A stretch of 64,000 nucleotides of DNA, taken from Hexactinellida sp. DTS-2022 (lineage: Eukaryota; Porifera; Hexactinellida). Shown here one piece after another: positions 1 through 10,444 of this stretch (position 1 is its first letter; every line of letters begins with the position of its first letter). The stretch is from NCBI GenBank assembly GCA_028753945.1, contig JAPNXP010000004.1, positions 4,154,001-4,218,000 on the forward strand, given 5' to 3'. Below the pieces are notes generated by a model that searched no databases, was not told the origin of the DNA, and saw only the letters and a list, made by a program, of their open reading frames with translations. The position numbers and the translations under genes are program-made.

Positions 1-132
1 CACAATTTTATCTGGAGCAGGAATAACGTTACACAATGTTTGGTTAACACAAGTACAAACACTGGAAGAAGTAGAAGAATGAACGATGATTAGGATTGAG
101 ATTATCCAGTTAAATACAAAGAGATAATGCAT
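1..132 (-). CDS. CTBS: Di-N-acetylchitobiase second copy, 5' end only
   Basis: The 44 codons visible here give the same N-terminus as the complete chitobiase at 12,924-14,051: start codon on the complement of 130-132, hydrophobic signal peptide, then the Cys-rich start of the mature protein. The DNA also matches through the 5' UTR to about position 179 with a single one-base difference in an A run, then diverges abruptly into an unrelated repeat. The gene is cut by the window edge. It lies 13,919 bp from its twin on the same strand. It is either a very recent tandem duplicate or a redundant haplotype copy in the assembly. Confidence 0.75.
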   Translation of the reverse strand, partial: MHYLFVFNWIISILIIVHSSTSSSVCTCVNQTLCNVIPAPDKIV

Positions 133-180
133 AATACGGTAAAATCTAATATCTTCACCAGAAGTAAACAATTATTATTT

Positions 181-560
181 TACTGTACCGAATATACTAT
201 AGTAGCTAGTACTTAATAAATTACTGCTTTGGTATATAGCAAACATTAGATTTAACGACACTCGTTTAGGCAAGGCCAAAAAGATCACTTTATCTGATAT
301 GCACTAAATCCGAAGTAGCTTAAAGACGTCTGAGGAAGAGGAAAGTGTAAGTATTAGCGATTTGTCGCTAAAGCCGCCGATACGTTAAATCCAATGTTTA
401 TTGTATAATTAGTTTGGGTACGTATCCTCTGTACCGGCCAGAATTTGATTGATTAACAGCTGAAATGTTCAGGATAGGTGTGTTCAGATATTTTAACATT
501 TTAACAACTATTTAATGTTATAGCAGGGAAAATAATTTGGACCAATATTCAATTTAGAGA
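181..560. repeat. Dispersed repeat shared with 46.4-46.6 kb
   Basis: This stretch shares several blocks in the same order with 46,399-46,600: an ACTGT(A/G)CCGA..TATACTATAGTA block, a GCTTTGGTATAT block, then CGTATCCTCT and TTTCAGGATAGGTG-like blocks. It begins where the duplicated chitobiase upstream sequence ends. No coding potential is visible. Confidence 0.5.
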
Positions 561-704
561 CAAAGTTTTTAATGATACTTAATCAACTTAATAGATCATC
601 AAAATATGTCCAACATACAATCTAAATAATGAGGTGCTCGGCAACATTAAATTGTGAAAGGTCAAGGTACCCCAATGAATTCGGATAATTGAAGTTACAC
701 TGTA

Positions 705-825
705 AGGTAGAACCTCGTTAGTAGGAACACTAGTCAGTCAAAAAAGGCTTTGAAGGGGACAGAAAAAGTGTTCGTATAAACCGAAGTTTCGTATTAACTG
801 TGTTCGTACTAACGAGGTTCTACTG
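705..825. mobile_element. Tc1/mariner-pogo type MITE
   Basis: About 120 bp with inverted ends: GTAGAACCTCGTTAGTA at the left and TACTAACGAGGTTCTAC at the right. It belongs to the same family as the better preserved copy at 32,429-32,559, which is bordered by TA. The left tip is slightly degraded. Confidence 0.65.
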
Positions 826-1000
826 TTATATACACATACACACCGTAATTATGAATAAATTTACGAGTACATACATAAATTTATATTTTAGACCATATTT
901 TTGGAGAAGAAATATTAGAAAAAAACAATATTTTTTACATGTGAGATGTAACCCCATCCCTGAGTGTCAATATTCTCAATAATACATGGTGTGTGTATAA

Positions 1001-1006
1001 TTTATT
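1001..1006 (-). terminator. Candidate poly(A) signal of the TRAF-like gene
   Basis: The complement reads AATAAA about 95 nt past the stop codon of the minus-strand TRAF-like gene. Confidence 0.45.
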
Positions 1007-1101
1007 AACGTCTCAAATATATGAAATTATAAGTAACATTAGTCAGCTGACAGAACATAGAAAATGAATATGAAGTTAGTCAAAAGTATTATAAATACAT
1101 T

Positions 1102-2550
1102 TCAATCAAGTGCTATAGGGTTTGGCGAGTAAACAAGCTTGCCCATTGTGAACTTCAGAAAAAGTTTGTTATTTTGAATATATTTTTCTTTATTCAGGAA
1201 TTCACTGTAAGGGATTTGAACAACTCCAATAAGATTCAAAGAATTTTCAGTATTTATAGAAGAAGTCAAATTATTCATTGTTAATTTTTGGGAATAATGG
1301 TCGATATTTGCGTTCTGGTTTAGGATAATTATATCCGCGTCTCCTTTAAAGAATATATTTGAGTTCCCAATAAGATCATCTGCTAGAATCACTTCTACTT
1401 GAAGTAAACCATCATTATTCAAAACAGAATGGGAAAATTTTAACTGCAGTCGGAAATAAATACTTTGTTCCGATCTAAAAGTTTTACTTTGAATTGTACC
1501 ACTTCTCCCAACTTGTTCTTGTAGATCAGATATCTTCCACAAAAAAGTATTGCTCATAGCTGTATCATTAAAGTCACATAATAAATTCAACAGTTCAGTT
1601 TGCCATTTTAACATAGTGTTATCGATTTGTAACAAACGGTTTCGAATCATCACTTCTCCAAATTCTGTTTCCTCTAATTCGTGAATTTTATCAAGCAACA
1701 TGTCATTTCGTATAGAAAGACCTTGAATATCTCTCTCATATGCTTCGAATCTTTGTGTGAATAGTGACACATGTTGGAGTGGCAGTGACATATGTTTTCC
1801 AAGCTCTCTCCTTGCAAATTCAGTCACACAACCATACTTATAGAATGGGCATCGTATGATCACATTAGGGCAACTCGTCTCGACATGAGTTTGCATCTTT
1901 CCTCTCTCCATTTTCGCTTCACATCTATGCGGACACATTATCACACTCTTTTGACATTCAACTCTAATATGCCTATCCCAAAAGGCAGCCCGGAACTTTA
2001 ATTGACAATGAGTGCATTGAACAAATCTATAGGAACACTCCTTCAATTGGTGAGCTCCAATTTGGTTTCTAACACGCACAACTTGACAGCCTTCGTTTGA
2101 GCATTGTACTTTTAAATATCCACAGTTAGATAGATGATCTTTCAGTTGAGAAAGCGATCCTTTCCATACACAACCGCGTCCGAAAAGCGGACACGAAAGT
2201 ATAATGCGAGATAGTTTAGTTTTAGCTCCAATATCCTCAAAGGCGTCAGACAACTGAATCCTTTGAGAATGAAAAGTGATGAGATGGGTCAGACAATCTC
2301 CACAAAATTGAGTGCCATTCTCCTTTAGTTGCCAAGGTTCACGGATTATATGTTTGCAGTGTGTACATAAGAAAAGTGTTAAAATTGTTGAGTCACTTTT
2401 ATTAAACATTTCTCGGCGATATCCAGCGTAGAATGCTTCATTTTCACAACATTTTGTTTGGGCATAAATAATGGAATATATGTCTTCTTGGATCATTGAT
2501 CTAGAAGGTGCTCTGTCTGGAACTTTCTCTGTCATAACTAAATGTATCAA
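1102..2550 (-). CDS. TRAF-like zinc-finger / MATH-domain protein
   Basis: A single-exon 482-aa protein. A degenerate RING-like Cys motif (C62-x2-C65, C83-x2-C86) is followed by a row of TRAF-type zinc fingers between about residues 120 and 260, with repeated C..C..H..C sets such as C120/C127/H139/C143, C150/C155/H167/C172 and C179/C182/H194/C199. A coiled coil spans about 262-325 and a C-terminal TRAF/MATH-like beta-sandwich about 335-470. This is TRAF order, so a cytoplasmic adaptor or E3-like role below receptors is plausible by family. The RING lacks a clean C3HC4 ligand set, so ligase activity is doubtful. The intron-free structure suggests a retrocopy or an expanded single-exon family. 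It is not assignable to TRAF1-7. Confidence 0.85.
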   Translation of the reverse strand: MIHLVMTEKVPDRAPSRSMIQEDIYSIIYAQTKCCENEAFYAGYRREMFNKSDSTILTLFLCTHCKHIIREPWQLKENGTQFCGDCLTHLITFHSQRIQLSDAFEDIGAKTKLSRIILSCPLFGRGCVWKGSLSQLKDHLSNCGYLKVQCSNEGCQVVRVRNQIGAHQLKECSYRFVQCTHCQLKFRAAFWDRHIRVECQKSVIMCPHRCEAKMERGKMQTHVETSCPNVIIRCPFYKYGCVTEFARRELGKHMSLPLQHVSLFTQRFEAYERDIQGLSIRNDMLLDKIHELEETEFGEVMIRNRLLQIDNTMLKWQTELLNLLCDFNDTAMSNTFLWKISDLQEQVGRSGTIQSKTFRSEQSIYFRLQLKFSHSVLNNDGLLQVEVILADDLIGNSNIFFKGDADIIILNQNANIDHYSQKLTMNNLTSSINTENSLNLIGVVQIPYSEFLNKEKYIQNNKLFLKFTMGKLVYSPNPIALD

Positions 2551-2804
2551 GCAATATATAATACGCCGAATTTACTCTCCGGTGCTTATTGTTTTGTGGG
2601 CCAAAATTGCCACTCATTTTTTTTTTAAACTCAGAAAATAATATTTGGGAGGATTCTAATGGTTCTCAGCAACAGTAAACATATCGAAACTAAATAAATA
2701 TAATATACTTCAGTTATCAACGAAAGGGTTTTTATATACAAATGCCATTTTTATTGACCCGGCGCATATTCGGTGGAATACGGTACATTCAGGTCTGCTT
2801 ATTG

Positions 2805-2945
2805 TGAAGATGTTAACAGTTTTCGTCTGCATAATATGAAGATTTTGTTATTATGAACAAGCCCTATGGTCCCAACTCCCAATTTAACAAGTTACATAGG
2901 GTTTGTATTAAGTTGAGTTTGCATATTAAGAAGTCTCTATTTAAA
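2805..2945. repeat. Solo repeat also present inside the autonomous hAT elements
   Basis: About 110 bp here, including TGAACAAGCCCTATGG and ACATAGGGTTTGTAT, match the reverse complement of 37,608-37,737 and 51,873-52,002. Those positions lie upstream of the transposase in both full hAT copies. Matching is strong but not perfect. It may be an older element captured by the hAT transposon, or a relic of a related one. Confidence 0.55.
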
Positions 2946-3016
2946 CATAATTTTTAATCCCCAGAATGTTAATAATAAAAGAACCTGACTGCATATATCT
3001 ATTCTATTTTATAATA

Positions 3017-3402
3017 CAGTACATAATGGACATAGTGGTAATGGTGGGGACATGAGATTTTTGGCCAAATAATCACTATATCCAATATATCACTATATCC
3101 ATTATATCACTATATCCACTGTATCACTGCATCATGTATGACTGTATACATTGTCAATATATTATCGTATGTATAATCAAATTCCTTATCGAATTCAATT
3201 GGTAACGATTTTATACTGTAAAATATGAAATTATGGGGGGGCGGGGGGCAAGGAGGGTCAAAAATCCAATATTCTTGTATATTGTGCACAAATTGTCACA
3301 ATATCCAATAATGATATCACTATAACCAATAAATGTGTATGGGATTTGTTCGGGGACACACCTAAAGCGGCAAAACTATATTACTATATCCATTATGTAC
3401 TG
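3017..3402. mobile_element. TA-flanked MITE with internal short tandem repeats
   Basis: Inverted ends CAGTACATAATGGA and its complement TCCATTATGTACTG lie between TA dinucleotides at 3015-3016 and 3403-3404. Inside, around 3075-3130, an approximately 18-bp unit reading ATATCACTATATCCA recurs. TIRs starting with CAG and a TA duplication fit Tc1/mariner-pogo elements. Confidence 0.65.
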
Positions 3403-3514
3403 TAAAATGGAATGAATCTGAATACTTAGAAAGTCCCCTAACCTATTATAAACGCATGCAGATGACTCGTGAACTTCCGAGAACGCGCATCCTGTATAAT
3501 AACATGACATAAGT

Positions 3515-3620
3515 CAGAGGCGGCGCGAGGGTGCGGCTAGTGCCCCACCTCATGAATGAAAGCGTGCCCCAGTTTAATAGCCTATGCCCCACCTGTTGCG
3601 GCTGACTTGCGCCGCCACTG
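3515..3620. mobile_element. Short hAT-type MITE
   Basis: Ends CAGAGGCGGCGC and GCGCCGCCACTG form an imperfect inverted repeat. The flanking octamers ACATAAGT and ACAGAGGT agree at 6 of 8 positions, as expected for an aged 8-bp target duplication. Confidence 0.6.
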
Positions 3621-5045
3621 ACAGAGGTTAACTTCATGTAATTTATGAATTCAAGCGACAAGATATACTAGATTATATTCTTGTCCACTCTCATTTGAGT
3701 AATTTCAACAAAAAATTAATATCCTAAAGAATATGATTTGTATGAATTGTAACAATGTAGTTAGGAAGGAATGGAATTCATCAATGGGTTGTCACACCTT
3801 ACTAGATTTTTAAAATTTCTGTAAATCAATCAATAACATGATTTGGAATTTATATAATAGTTTTAGGGACAACCTCGTAATGCGACTCAAGCAGATATAA
3901 TTCCATATTTCAGAAGTTTAGCTGTAATTCTTCTAGATTAATTAATTTTTGAGAATTTAATTTTGTCATTAAAGGTCCAATAATGCTAAATTATTCACTA
4001 TTAGTACTTATTGATGTATTGTCAATATAGCAAAATGAGTCATGCTAGATGAGTGATTGATCTACTGCATAAAAGTTTTGGTAAATTATATTAAAAAAAT
4101 CCTAGTCCTAATCGGTTCAAAACTGGCAGTATTAATAATAAATAAAGTTCTTGTAATACTAATGGTATTAAGTTTACAACCTAGTAGACATTACCACTTA
4201 CGAAAAAAAGAACGAAACATCGAAAGCATCCTGAAATAAGACAAAACAAATACTATGATACCTTTAGGCTTGATTATTCCTTAAATATCAAACTAAACAT
4301 ATGTAGAATCCATGAAATATTGTATGATCTTATTTGATTAAATTGGGAACCAAAGAACACGTCACTATTGTATGAGAATAAATCCACTTTAACATAGGAT
4401 TATGCAACCATCAATATAAGAACTTTAACATAGGATTATTCAACCATCGATATAAGAACTTAATTAACCCAAAATATGTAAGTTCGAACACCTAGCGTAC
4501 GATAGGCTACTAAATACATAATACATAGAAAACCTAATTATACTAGTAAGTATTCTGGTTCTGGAGGAATTAAAGTTGAACGAACTAAGAAGTAAGAAGA
4601 CTTAAATCTAAAATGAGCGATAAGCAAACCCTGCTTAGCTAGGAAAAGAATTCCGTGGAAAATCATGGTCTTTCTCCAGGAGCTGGAGACAGCAATTATA
4701 AGCCCTATAGGCTTACAGGGAAAATCAACTCATAGCAAATTGTAACACAATCATTTTCGAATAAGCGATTTAATTAATTAATTAATTAAAAAAGAACATC
4801 TATCTAAGGTATAAACACATTTGGACATCAATGTCCTGATTCCTGAATACCATTGAATCACAGGAGGCAGTTACCTGTATGCAATATATCGAGATATTAT
4901 TATTAACACATTCATTCATTCTCATACCTATAACTGGTGATATCAGGCCCAGAAAGAACCTTCCCCAGGGGGCGGGGGGGGAATAAGCAAAGGTTGAGAA
5001 ACACTTAACTAACGTTATGAGTAATTGTTTAATGGAGTAAATGAT
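3621..5045. other. Intergenic, no gene seen
   Basis: AT-rich spacer between the TRAF-like gene and the carrier. A roughly 36-bp segment beginning CTTTAACATAGGATTAT is duplicated in tandem around 4,388-4,460. A G-rich run lies at 4,966-4,981, followed by a GGTTGAGAAACACT tip resembling a decayed hAT end. Open frames here are short and not protein-like. Confidence 0.6.
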
Positions 5046-5966
5046 TCAAATTGGCCTAATGTTAAAAATAATTCTTAAACGTTCAAAAATTAAAAAGCAA
5101 ATAATTGTGTGAGGACCCAATCTCATCCAATTGGGGAAAAATCCTTTATATAGCCCTACCAGTCCTTCGCTCCTTAGAGTCTTAAACAAACAGTCAAGTA
5201 TGGACGTGTATATCCTACCTCCTAATTTTGAAGATTCTTGGTTCATGATACGCGTTTTAATCACATCAATTGGGGAAGTACAAGCTGCACATATAAACCC
5301 TGCGGTTATGCTGGATACAATATGCAATGGCAATCCTTCATTAAGAAGACCCCAGTTTAGCATTGTGTGCTTCGTGTGATCATATGAGGATGTTTGGCTT
5401 GCCGTAAGTATCATTGCCCGCTGGACAGTTGGACTCACACCGCGCCAAAGCCCGCGTACACCTTCTGAGCGATATATATAAACAAACGCGTGAAAAGTTG
5501 ATGGATACCGTTTTCCTACTTTTGTTCCTTGCATGCGGATCTTAACAACGTCAGTCGGGTTAGCAATCGCAGAGCCAATCATCCCGCTGGTAGCACCCGC
5601 GGCTATTTTCTTCCACAAGGGAGTGTGTGCGGGATCAGTTGCGCCGTACAATTCTTTGATAGGTTCATAAGCTCCTAATCTTATTCCCCCGTAAAAGAAT
5701 TCTCTCAACAGACTAGCAGTCACACCCTTGAGCAATCCTCTAGGACCTTCGTCTATAAATATTCTGAATGAACCACGCACAAGGCCTTTATAATAACGTT
5801 TGTACAACGGTGTATTGGACTTCAATTCACCCTCAAGTTGCATTCTTACTTTAATTACATCAACTGGGTTTGTTATGAACGAAGCAGTCATGCTGCTTGT
5901 TGAAGCAAGCCCGAATCTAATTAATTTGGTTGGCTCTCTATATTCACCCAGAGCCTCAGAATTCAT
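5046..5966 (-). CDS. Mitochondrial carrier protein (SLC25 family, SLC25A14/A30-like)
   Basis: A single-exon 306-aa protein of normal length for the family, with three tandem Solcar repeats. Each carries the signature PxDxxK at the end of its first helix: P34-D36-K39, P137-D139-K142 and P232-D234-K237. Six membrane helices are expected in the inner mitochondrial membrane. The second repeat reads NPTDVVKIRMQ, which is close to the uncoupling-protein/kidney-carrier branch (SLC25A14, A30, and more distantly UCPs and the oxoglutarate/dicarboxylate carriers). Substrate cannot be deduced; small anion exchange is the family expectation. The frame is intact and there is no sign of decay. Confidence 0.9.
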   Translation of the reverse strand: MNSEALGEYREPTKLIRFGLASTSSMTASFITNPVDVIKVRMQLEGELKSNTPLYKRYYKGLVRGSFRIFIDEGPRGLLKGVTASLLREFFYGGIRLGAYEPIKELYGATDPAHTPLWKKIAAGATSGMIGSAIANPTDVVKIRMQGTKVGKRYPSTFHAFVYIYRSEGVRGLWRGVSPTVQRAMILTASQTSSYDHTKHTMLNWGLLNEGLPLHIVSSITAGFICAACTSPIDVIKTRIMNQESSKLGGRIYTSILDCLFKTLRSEGLVGLYKGFFPNWMRLGPHTIICFLIFERLRIIFNIRPI

Positions 5967-6331
5967 GGCGAATGTTTTATAATGAATACAACTATACCAT
6001 TACATGAGAACTAATTATAATAAGACAAATTTACATTCTTTTGGGCAAACCTTCTTGATATAACTGAAATAATCAAGACTTTATTAAATCAAGTGATGTA
6101 ATAATTAAATAATCTCATTCTTCTTTCAAGATATTACAGCAGTTTTCATTCAAAAAATAAATTTTTTAATATTACTTTCTAATAGAAATATAATGTAAGA
6201 TATATTTGTTATTATAGTAATTGCTAATAGGCGGACGCCAATGTAGTAACAATTATAAAAAATTAAATACTAATTACACAGAAATAAAACTACATGATAA
6301 TTTAACTAATTAGTAAAATCATGAGAATATT

Positions 6332-6414
6332 CAGTAGAACTCGGTTATAACGTACCCCTCAGGAATTAAAAATTAGTACGTACTAAGTCGGTAAGTTATA
6401 ACCGAGTTCTACTG
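6332..6414. mobile_element. Tiny foldback MITE
   Basis: Ends CAGTAGAACTCGGTTATAAC and GTTATAACCGAGTTCTACTG are perfect inverted repeats enclosing about 40 bp. It resembles the TA-flanked CAGTAGAACCTCG family, but no TA duplication is visible. Confidence 0.65.
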
Positions 6415-6477
6415 AATTATGTTGAATATATTCCATTCCCGAACCTTGGTGCTCATTCCTTATGAGAAAAATAATGA

Positions 6478-6814
6478 TTAATTAAAGTAGAATTCATATT
6501 CATTGTGCGGCCTGAAGCGAGCGAAGATATGATACTTCTGAGTCTCCAGGATACGCTCCCGCGGATTAAGGCTAAATTTTCCCGGTGAATATAATAAATG
6601 GATTGATTCTAGGGCCCCATATAATTTTAGCTTAACGAGGTCCACACAATAGAAGACCAGACAGAATCCGAGAAGCCAGAGAAGTTCTGAATGTAGGAAG
6701 GGGACACCCAATTTGAATTAGATTAAATGTAAATAAAAGATTGAAAATAAAATTGACTTTTCATTCACAGTACATACCTCCTTTTTTGGACACAGATGGA
6801 AGACGCTTGAATAC
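6478..6814 (-). CDS. Candidate 3' exons of an unidentified small membrane protein
   Basis: Two minus-strand exons can be proposed: 6778-6814 (37 nt) and 6478-6686. The first has a good acceptor (pyrimidine tract then CAG just above 6814) and a GTATGT donor. The second follows a pyrimidine-rich CATTCAG acceptor. The frame joins cleanly across the intron and runs to a TAA. The peptide has a hydrophobic segment (LLWLLGFCLVFYCV), then a basic, proline-containing tail ending EFYFN. I do not recognise the family, and 5' exons were not found. It could be chance, but matching splice sites and frame argue for a real terminal exon pair. Confidence 0.4.
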
Positions 6815-6892
6815 CTGGTGACAAAAAATAAAGATGATTAACTGTTAAAGGAAATACGCACATTAAATATTTAAAAGAAGATGATTCTATAA

Positions 6893-7208
6893 CCAATAGT
6901 TAATACTTCCATTGCTATAAACTATGAAATCTCTCCAGTATGCATAGCTCCACCTGAAGAAGAAAGGAGTATTCCTGTAGCATCTGGAATAGACAGGGCA
7001 ACTGATGGATACCAATTAGTCACACCGGGAGCTATCCTCGTTATCAAGAACACCGTAATAGTAGCAGACGAATGCGGTCATTTAGTATCACGGTACAGAA
7101 GTGAAGATCTAGAAACTGAGGTATATTTCTTCTTTAATATGCTGTCTAGGTCTATGTTTCTCGTCTCAAATGCATTACGTCGTATGTGTGATAATTATTC
7201 CAATAAAT
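6893..7208 (+). CDS. Candidate coding exon, unknown product
   Basis: A stop-free stretch of 105 codons with no early ATG, so it would need an upstream exon. A plausible acceptor (CTCTCCAG) ends at 6938. The reading includes a well-mixed segment with PGAILVIKNTVIVADECGH. An AATAAA at 7202-7207 overlaps the stop. A GTATAT at 7121 could act as a donor but would give only a 29-nt intron. No family recognised. It sits opposite and just beyond the minus-strand candidate at 6,478-6,814, so one of the two may be spurious. Confidence 0.3.
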
Positions 7209-7933
7209 AATACAGTATAAGTTATCAGACTTATATAGGAGATATAGATCTCATAATTAAATCATAATCCTCAACATAGCTGTGTTGCATCTACGGAATT
7301 TAATCTGTATTTGGGGACTATAGGCGCCTCTACTAATGAATAAGGATCATCTCACTACAGCTGAAGAGTAGGAATTAACCTATTTCGATTCCCAAGAACA
7401 GTATCCATGGTTACAATAACATGAATGTCAAAAACGTCTCTTCATGCTCTCTTTCCAATCCAAATATTATACAGAAAGGTGTATTTTTAAAGTATATTAA
7501 TGTTATGAGGTGTACCATGGATAATAGCTAAGTTGTATTACTGCGTAAACAGTCCGGCATTCCGGTGGCCGGTGGGTAAAACACTTTTGTTGCAACTGAC
7601 GACCCTCGCTACGCCGGTAGGGAACCGTCGGAATTTGTTCGCTTCATCCATACACGCAACTTCACAGAATTATTTAATTGAAGAGTAGTCCATTTGAGAT
7701 GAATAGATTCAAATCGTCATTAAAAACTAATCAAATTTGGTGATAGAACAGAATAAATGATACATTTTAAATCATTACTTAGTAAACTTTTGTAAACAAA
7801 TCAGATTATACTATTTGTGATCCAACTAAATAAATAAAATGATTTTTATTGAGTTAAAGTACTTGTGAATTAGTAATTTTGTAAAAAAATTAATTGAAAT
7901 AATTGTAACTGAGCAAAATCTTCTCCATATTAT
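7209..7933. other. Intergenic, nothing recognised
   Basis: AT-rich sequence without a convincing open frame, inverted repeat or target duplication. Confidence 0.5.
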
Positions 7934-8673
7934 CTACGGTCGTGACCTACGTTATAATAAGGTCTATTCACTGTTATCAAAATGTGGACTATGGATACTG
8001 TCGAAGGCCATTGTAAAATAGAGGGGACTACTTTATCTCAATTATTCGTAATGGTAGACCTGAATATGTTTTGTAACTATATGGGAACATCCGAATATGA
8101 TATATAGAACCTTTCAGAATTGAAAACTTTTTGAGTTTATGAGATAATTAACTCGTATTCCGTAAATGGTACTGAGCTCATAAACTCAAAAGTATCAAGG
8201 CATAGAAAATGTACGATCGATGAATAGGAAGTCATCTATTGCGGATAGATGAGGCGTAGTCTAGTTTACATAACAATTATAGTTTTGGTGTGATGGCTCA
8301 TTTTAGGAAATATACATTTGCCTGACAACCGAGGAATGTGTGAACATTCCTATTATAATTTTGATATATTTTATTTAACTAGGTCTGGGTATCATCATGT
8401 ACTAATGTTGAACGTATATAACGCGTTTAACTGTGTTAAAACAGGGCTTTAAAAACATGATAATTCGAACGAAAATTGACGATTACGTCATCAAATGATT
8501 ACATATTTCAATTCTGAAAGGTTCTATATATCATATTCGGATGTTCCCATATAGTTACAAAACATATTCAGGTCTACCATTACGAATAATTGAGATAAAG
8601 TAGTCCCCTCTATTTTACAATGGCCTTCGACAGTATCCATAGTCCACATTTTGATAACCTGAATAGGCCTGTT

Positions 8674-9148
8674 CGTGACCTACGTTATAATAAGGCCTGT
8701 TCACTAGTGTTAAATTTTGGACCATGGATGTCGTTTAAGTCCATTGATTCTTTTAAGAATAAATGTTATAGTCAGAGATAATTAACCAAGTAGTAATCCA
8801 GAAGAAGTAAAATATTATTGGGCTTAATACCAAGCACTTTTGAAGTAAATGAATGTTGCAAAAGTACAATATATTAAAGAAAACATGAAAGTGAATACAA
8901 GTTTTTATCAAATAAACATTTGAAGAACAATAACAACTAATTGGGTTTAACTTTCATTATTTTTCGAGAATTTTCGACATGAACCGACTGCAAAGGTTGC
9001 AAGGCATTAATATTTTTTGTTCTGGAATACTACTTGGTTATATATCTCAAACTATAACATTTATTGTAAAAGAATCAATGGACTTAAACGACATCCATGG
9101 TCCAAAATTTAACACTAGTGAACAGGCCTTATTATAACGTAGGTCACG
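8674..9148. mobile_element. Nested 475-bp foldback element of the same family
   Basis: Both ends carry the family tip CGTGACCTACGTTATAATAA and its complement. Arms continue inward as ACTAGTGTTAAATTTTGGAC / GTCCAAAATTTAACACTAGT, then ACCATGGAT. The direct repeat GCCTGTT at 8667-8673 and 9149-9155 is its target duplication, again 7 bp. It interrupts the larger element. Confidence 0.75.
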
Positions 9149-9469
9149 GCCTGTTGTATGCCAGAATGACTCTCATGTTAGAATGACACAAACCATGGAT
9201 ATTCACTATCTATGCTAGAATGACACGCTCTACTAATCATCTAGTGACTGTTGGAACTTCACAGGTTTCTCAGTTCATTCAGACAATTACATTTCACTTT
9301 TTGCTATGGCTTCTTTATCTTTAGATTTTAAAATAGCATTACAGGTACTACTTGTTTAATGAATTCTAAGATTTCGTATTTGATTTCATTATTTCAAAAC
9401 CAATATTCGCTGATAGAAAAAGCAAAAGTATGTTTAAAATTAAGACATTAAGATAGGTATTAATGTGCA

Positions 9470-10019
9470 GTGTATTAGAGAACTTAGTGAGTACGCGTAC
9501 ACACCATTAAGTTTGGTGTGTACGCGTACTCACCAAACTGTGTAGTGAGCACGCGTACACCCTAAATGTAATTTGTGTGTTAGAGTAACTTTCGTGTAAT
9601 GGGTTGTTTTCTGGGATTCTAAGCTCTAAGCTTCTAAGCTATTCAAAGCTGTTTCCTCCGATTCTAAGCTCATTTATATTTAGTAATAATTATTGTCTCA
9701 ATCAATAAGTTAATTTATGTAAAACCTCTGAATACAGTTTATTAAGAAGCCGTAATACATTCCAAATGAAAGTTGAAGTTATTAATTATAATTCTGTTTA
9801 GAATCCCTTAATATCTCACTTCATGATTTCCAGCTTTTTAACTAACTATATTCAGAGGTTTTACATAAATCAAACGTGAAACAACCCATTACACGAAAGT
9901 TACTCTAACACACAAATTACATTTAGGGTGTACGCGTGCTCACTACACAGTTTGGTGAGTACGCGTACACACCAAACTTAAATGGTGTGTACGTGTACTC
10001 ACTAAGTTCTCTAATACAC
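9470..10019. repeat. Inner palindrome with repeated AGTACGCGTACAC motif
   Basis: Arms starting GTGTATTAGAGAACTTAGTG are mirrored at the right end. Within each arm the octamer-like block GTACGCGTAC, itself palindromic, recurs several times. It forms the centre of the right palindrome of the 7,941-10,437 composite. Confidence 0.7.
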
Positions 10020-10444
10020 AGCAACATTAACACCGATTATTCGGTATTTAAATTGTTTGGTAGAATACTGTTCTAATTAATATTCCTGTACTTATAGATT
10101 TACTAGATTAAGGCATACATACAGTAAGATTCCTTTCAATAACCATAGTTATATTGTTATAATTCAATTCTATCAAATAGTGAATATCCATGGTTTGTGT
10201 AATTCTAGCATGCGAGTCATTCTGGCATACTACTGTATTTTAAAACCTAAAGAAGCCATAGCAAAAAGTGAAATGTAATTGTCTGAATGAACTGAGAAAC
10301 CTGTGAAGTTCCAACAGTCACTAGATGATTAGTAGAGCGTGTCATTCTAGCATATATAGTGAATATCCATGGTTTGTGTCATTCTAGCATGCGAGTCATT
10401 CTGGCATACAACAGGCCATATTATAACGTAGGTCACGCTACGGT

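Larger units (their letters stand above)
7941..10437. mobile_element. Composite foldback transposon with 7-bp target duplication
   Basis: The block begins CGTGACCTACGTTATAATAA and ends with the near-complement TATTATAACGTAGGTCACG. It is flanked by the identical heptamer CTACGGT (7934-7940 and 10438-10444). The left third (to 8673) is a palindrome whose arms meet near 8,320. The right part (from 9149) is another palindrome. The middle, 8674-9148, is a later insertion of the same family. No open reading frame is seen, so the element is non-autonomous. The left palindrome core is related to the 15,218-16,301 foldback. No common superfamily has exactly these tips with a 7-bp duplication; P and Dada come nearest in duplication length. 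Confidence 0.7.

Noticed and set aside
800..982. 60-codon ORF
   Set aside because: Starts inside a MITE tip and has no protein-like character.
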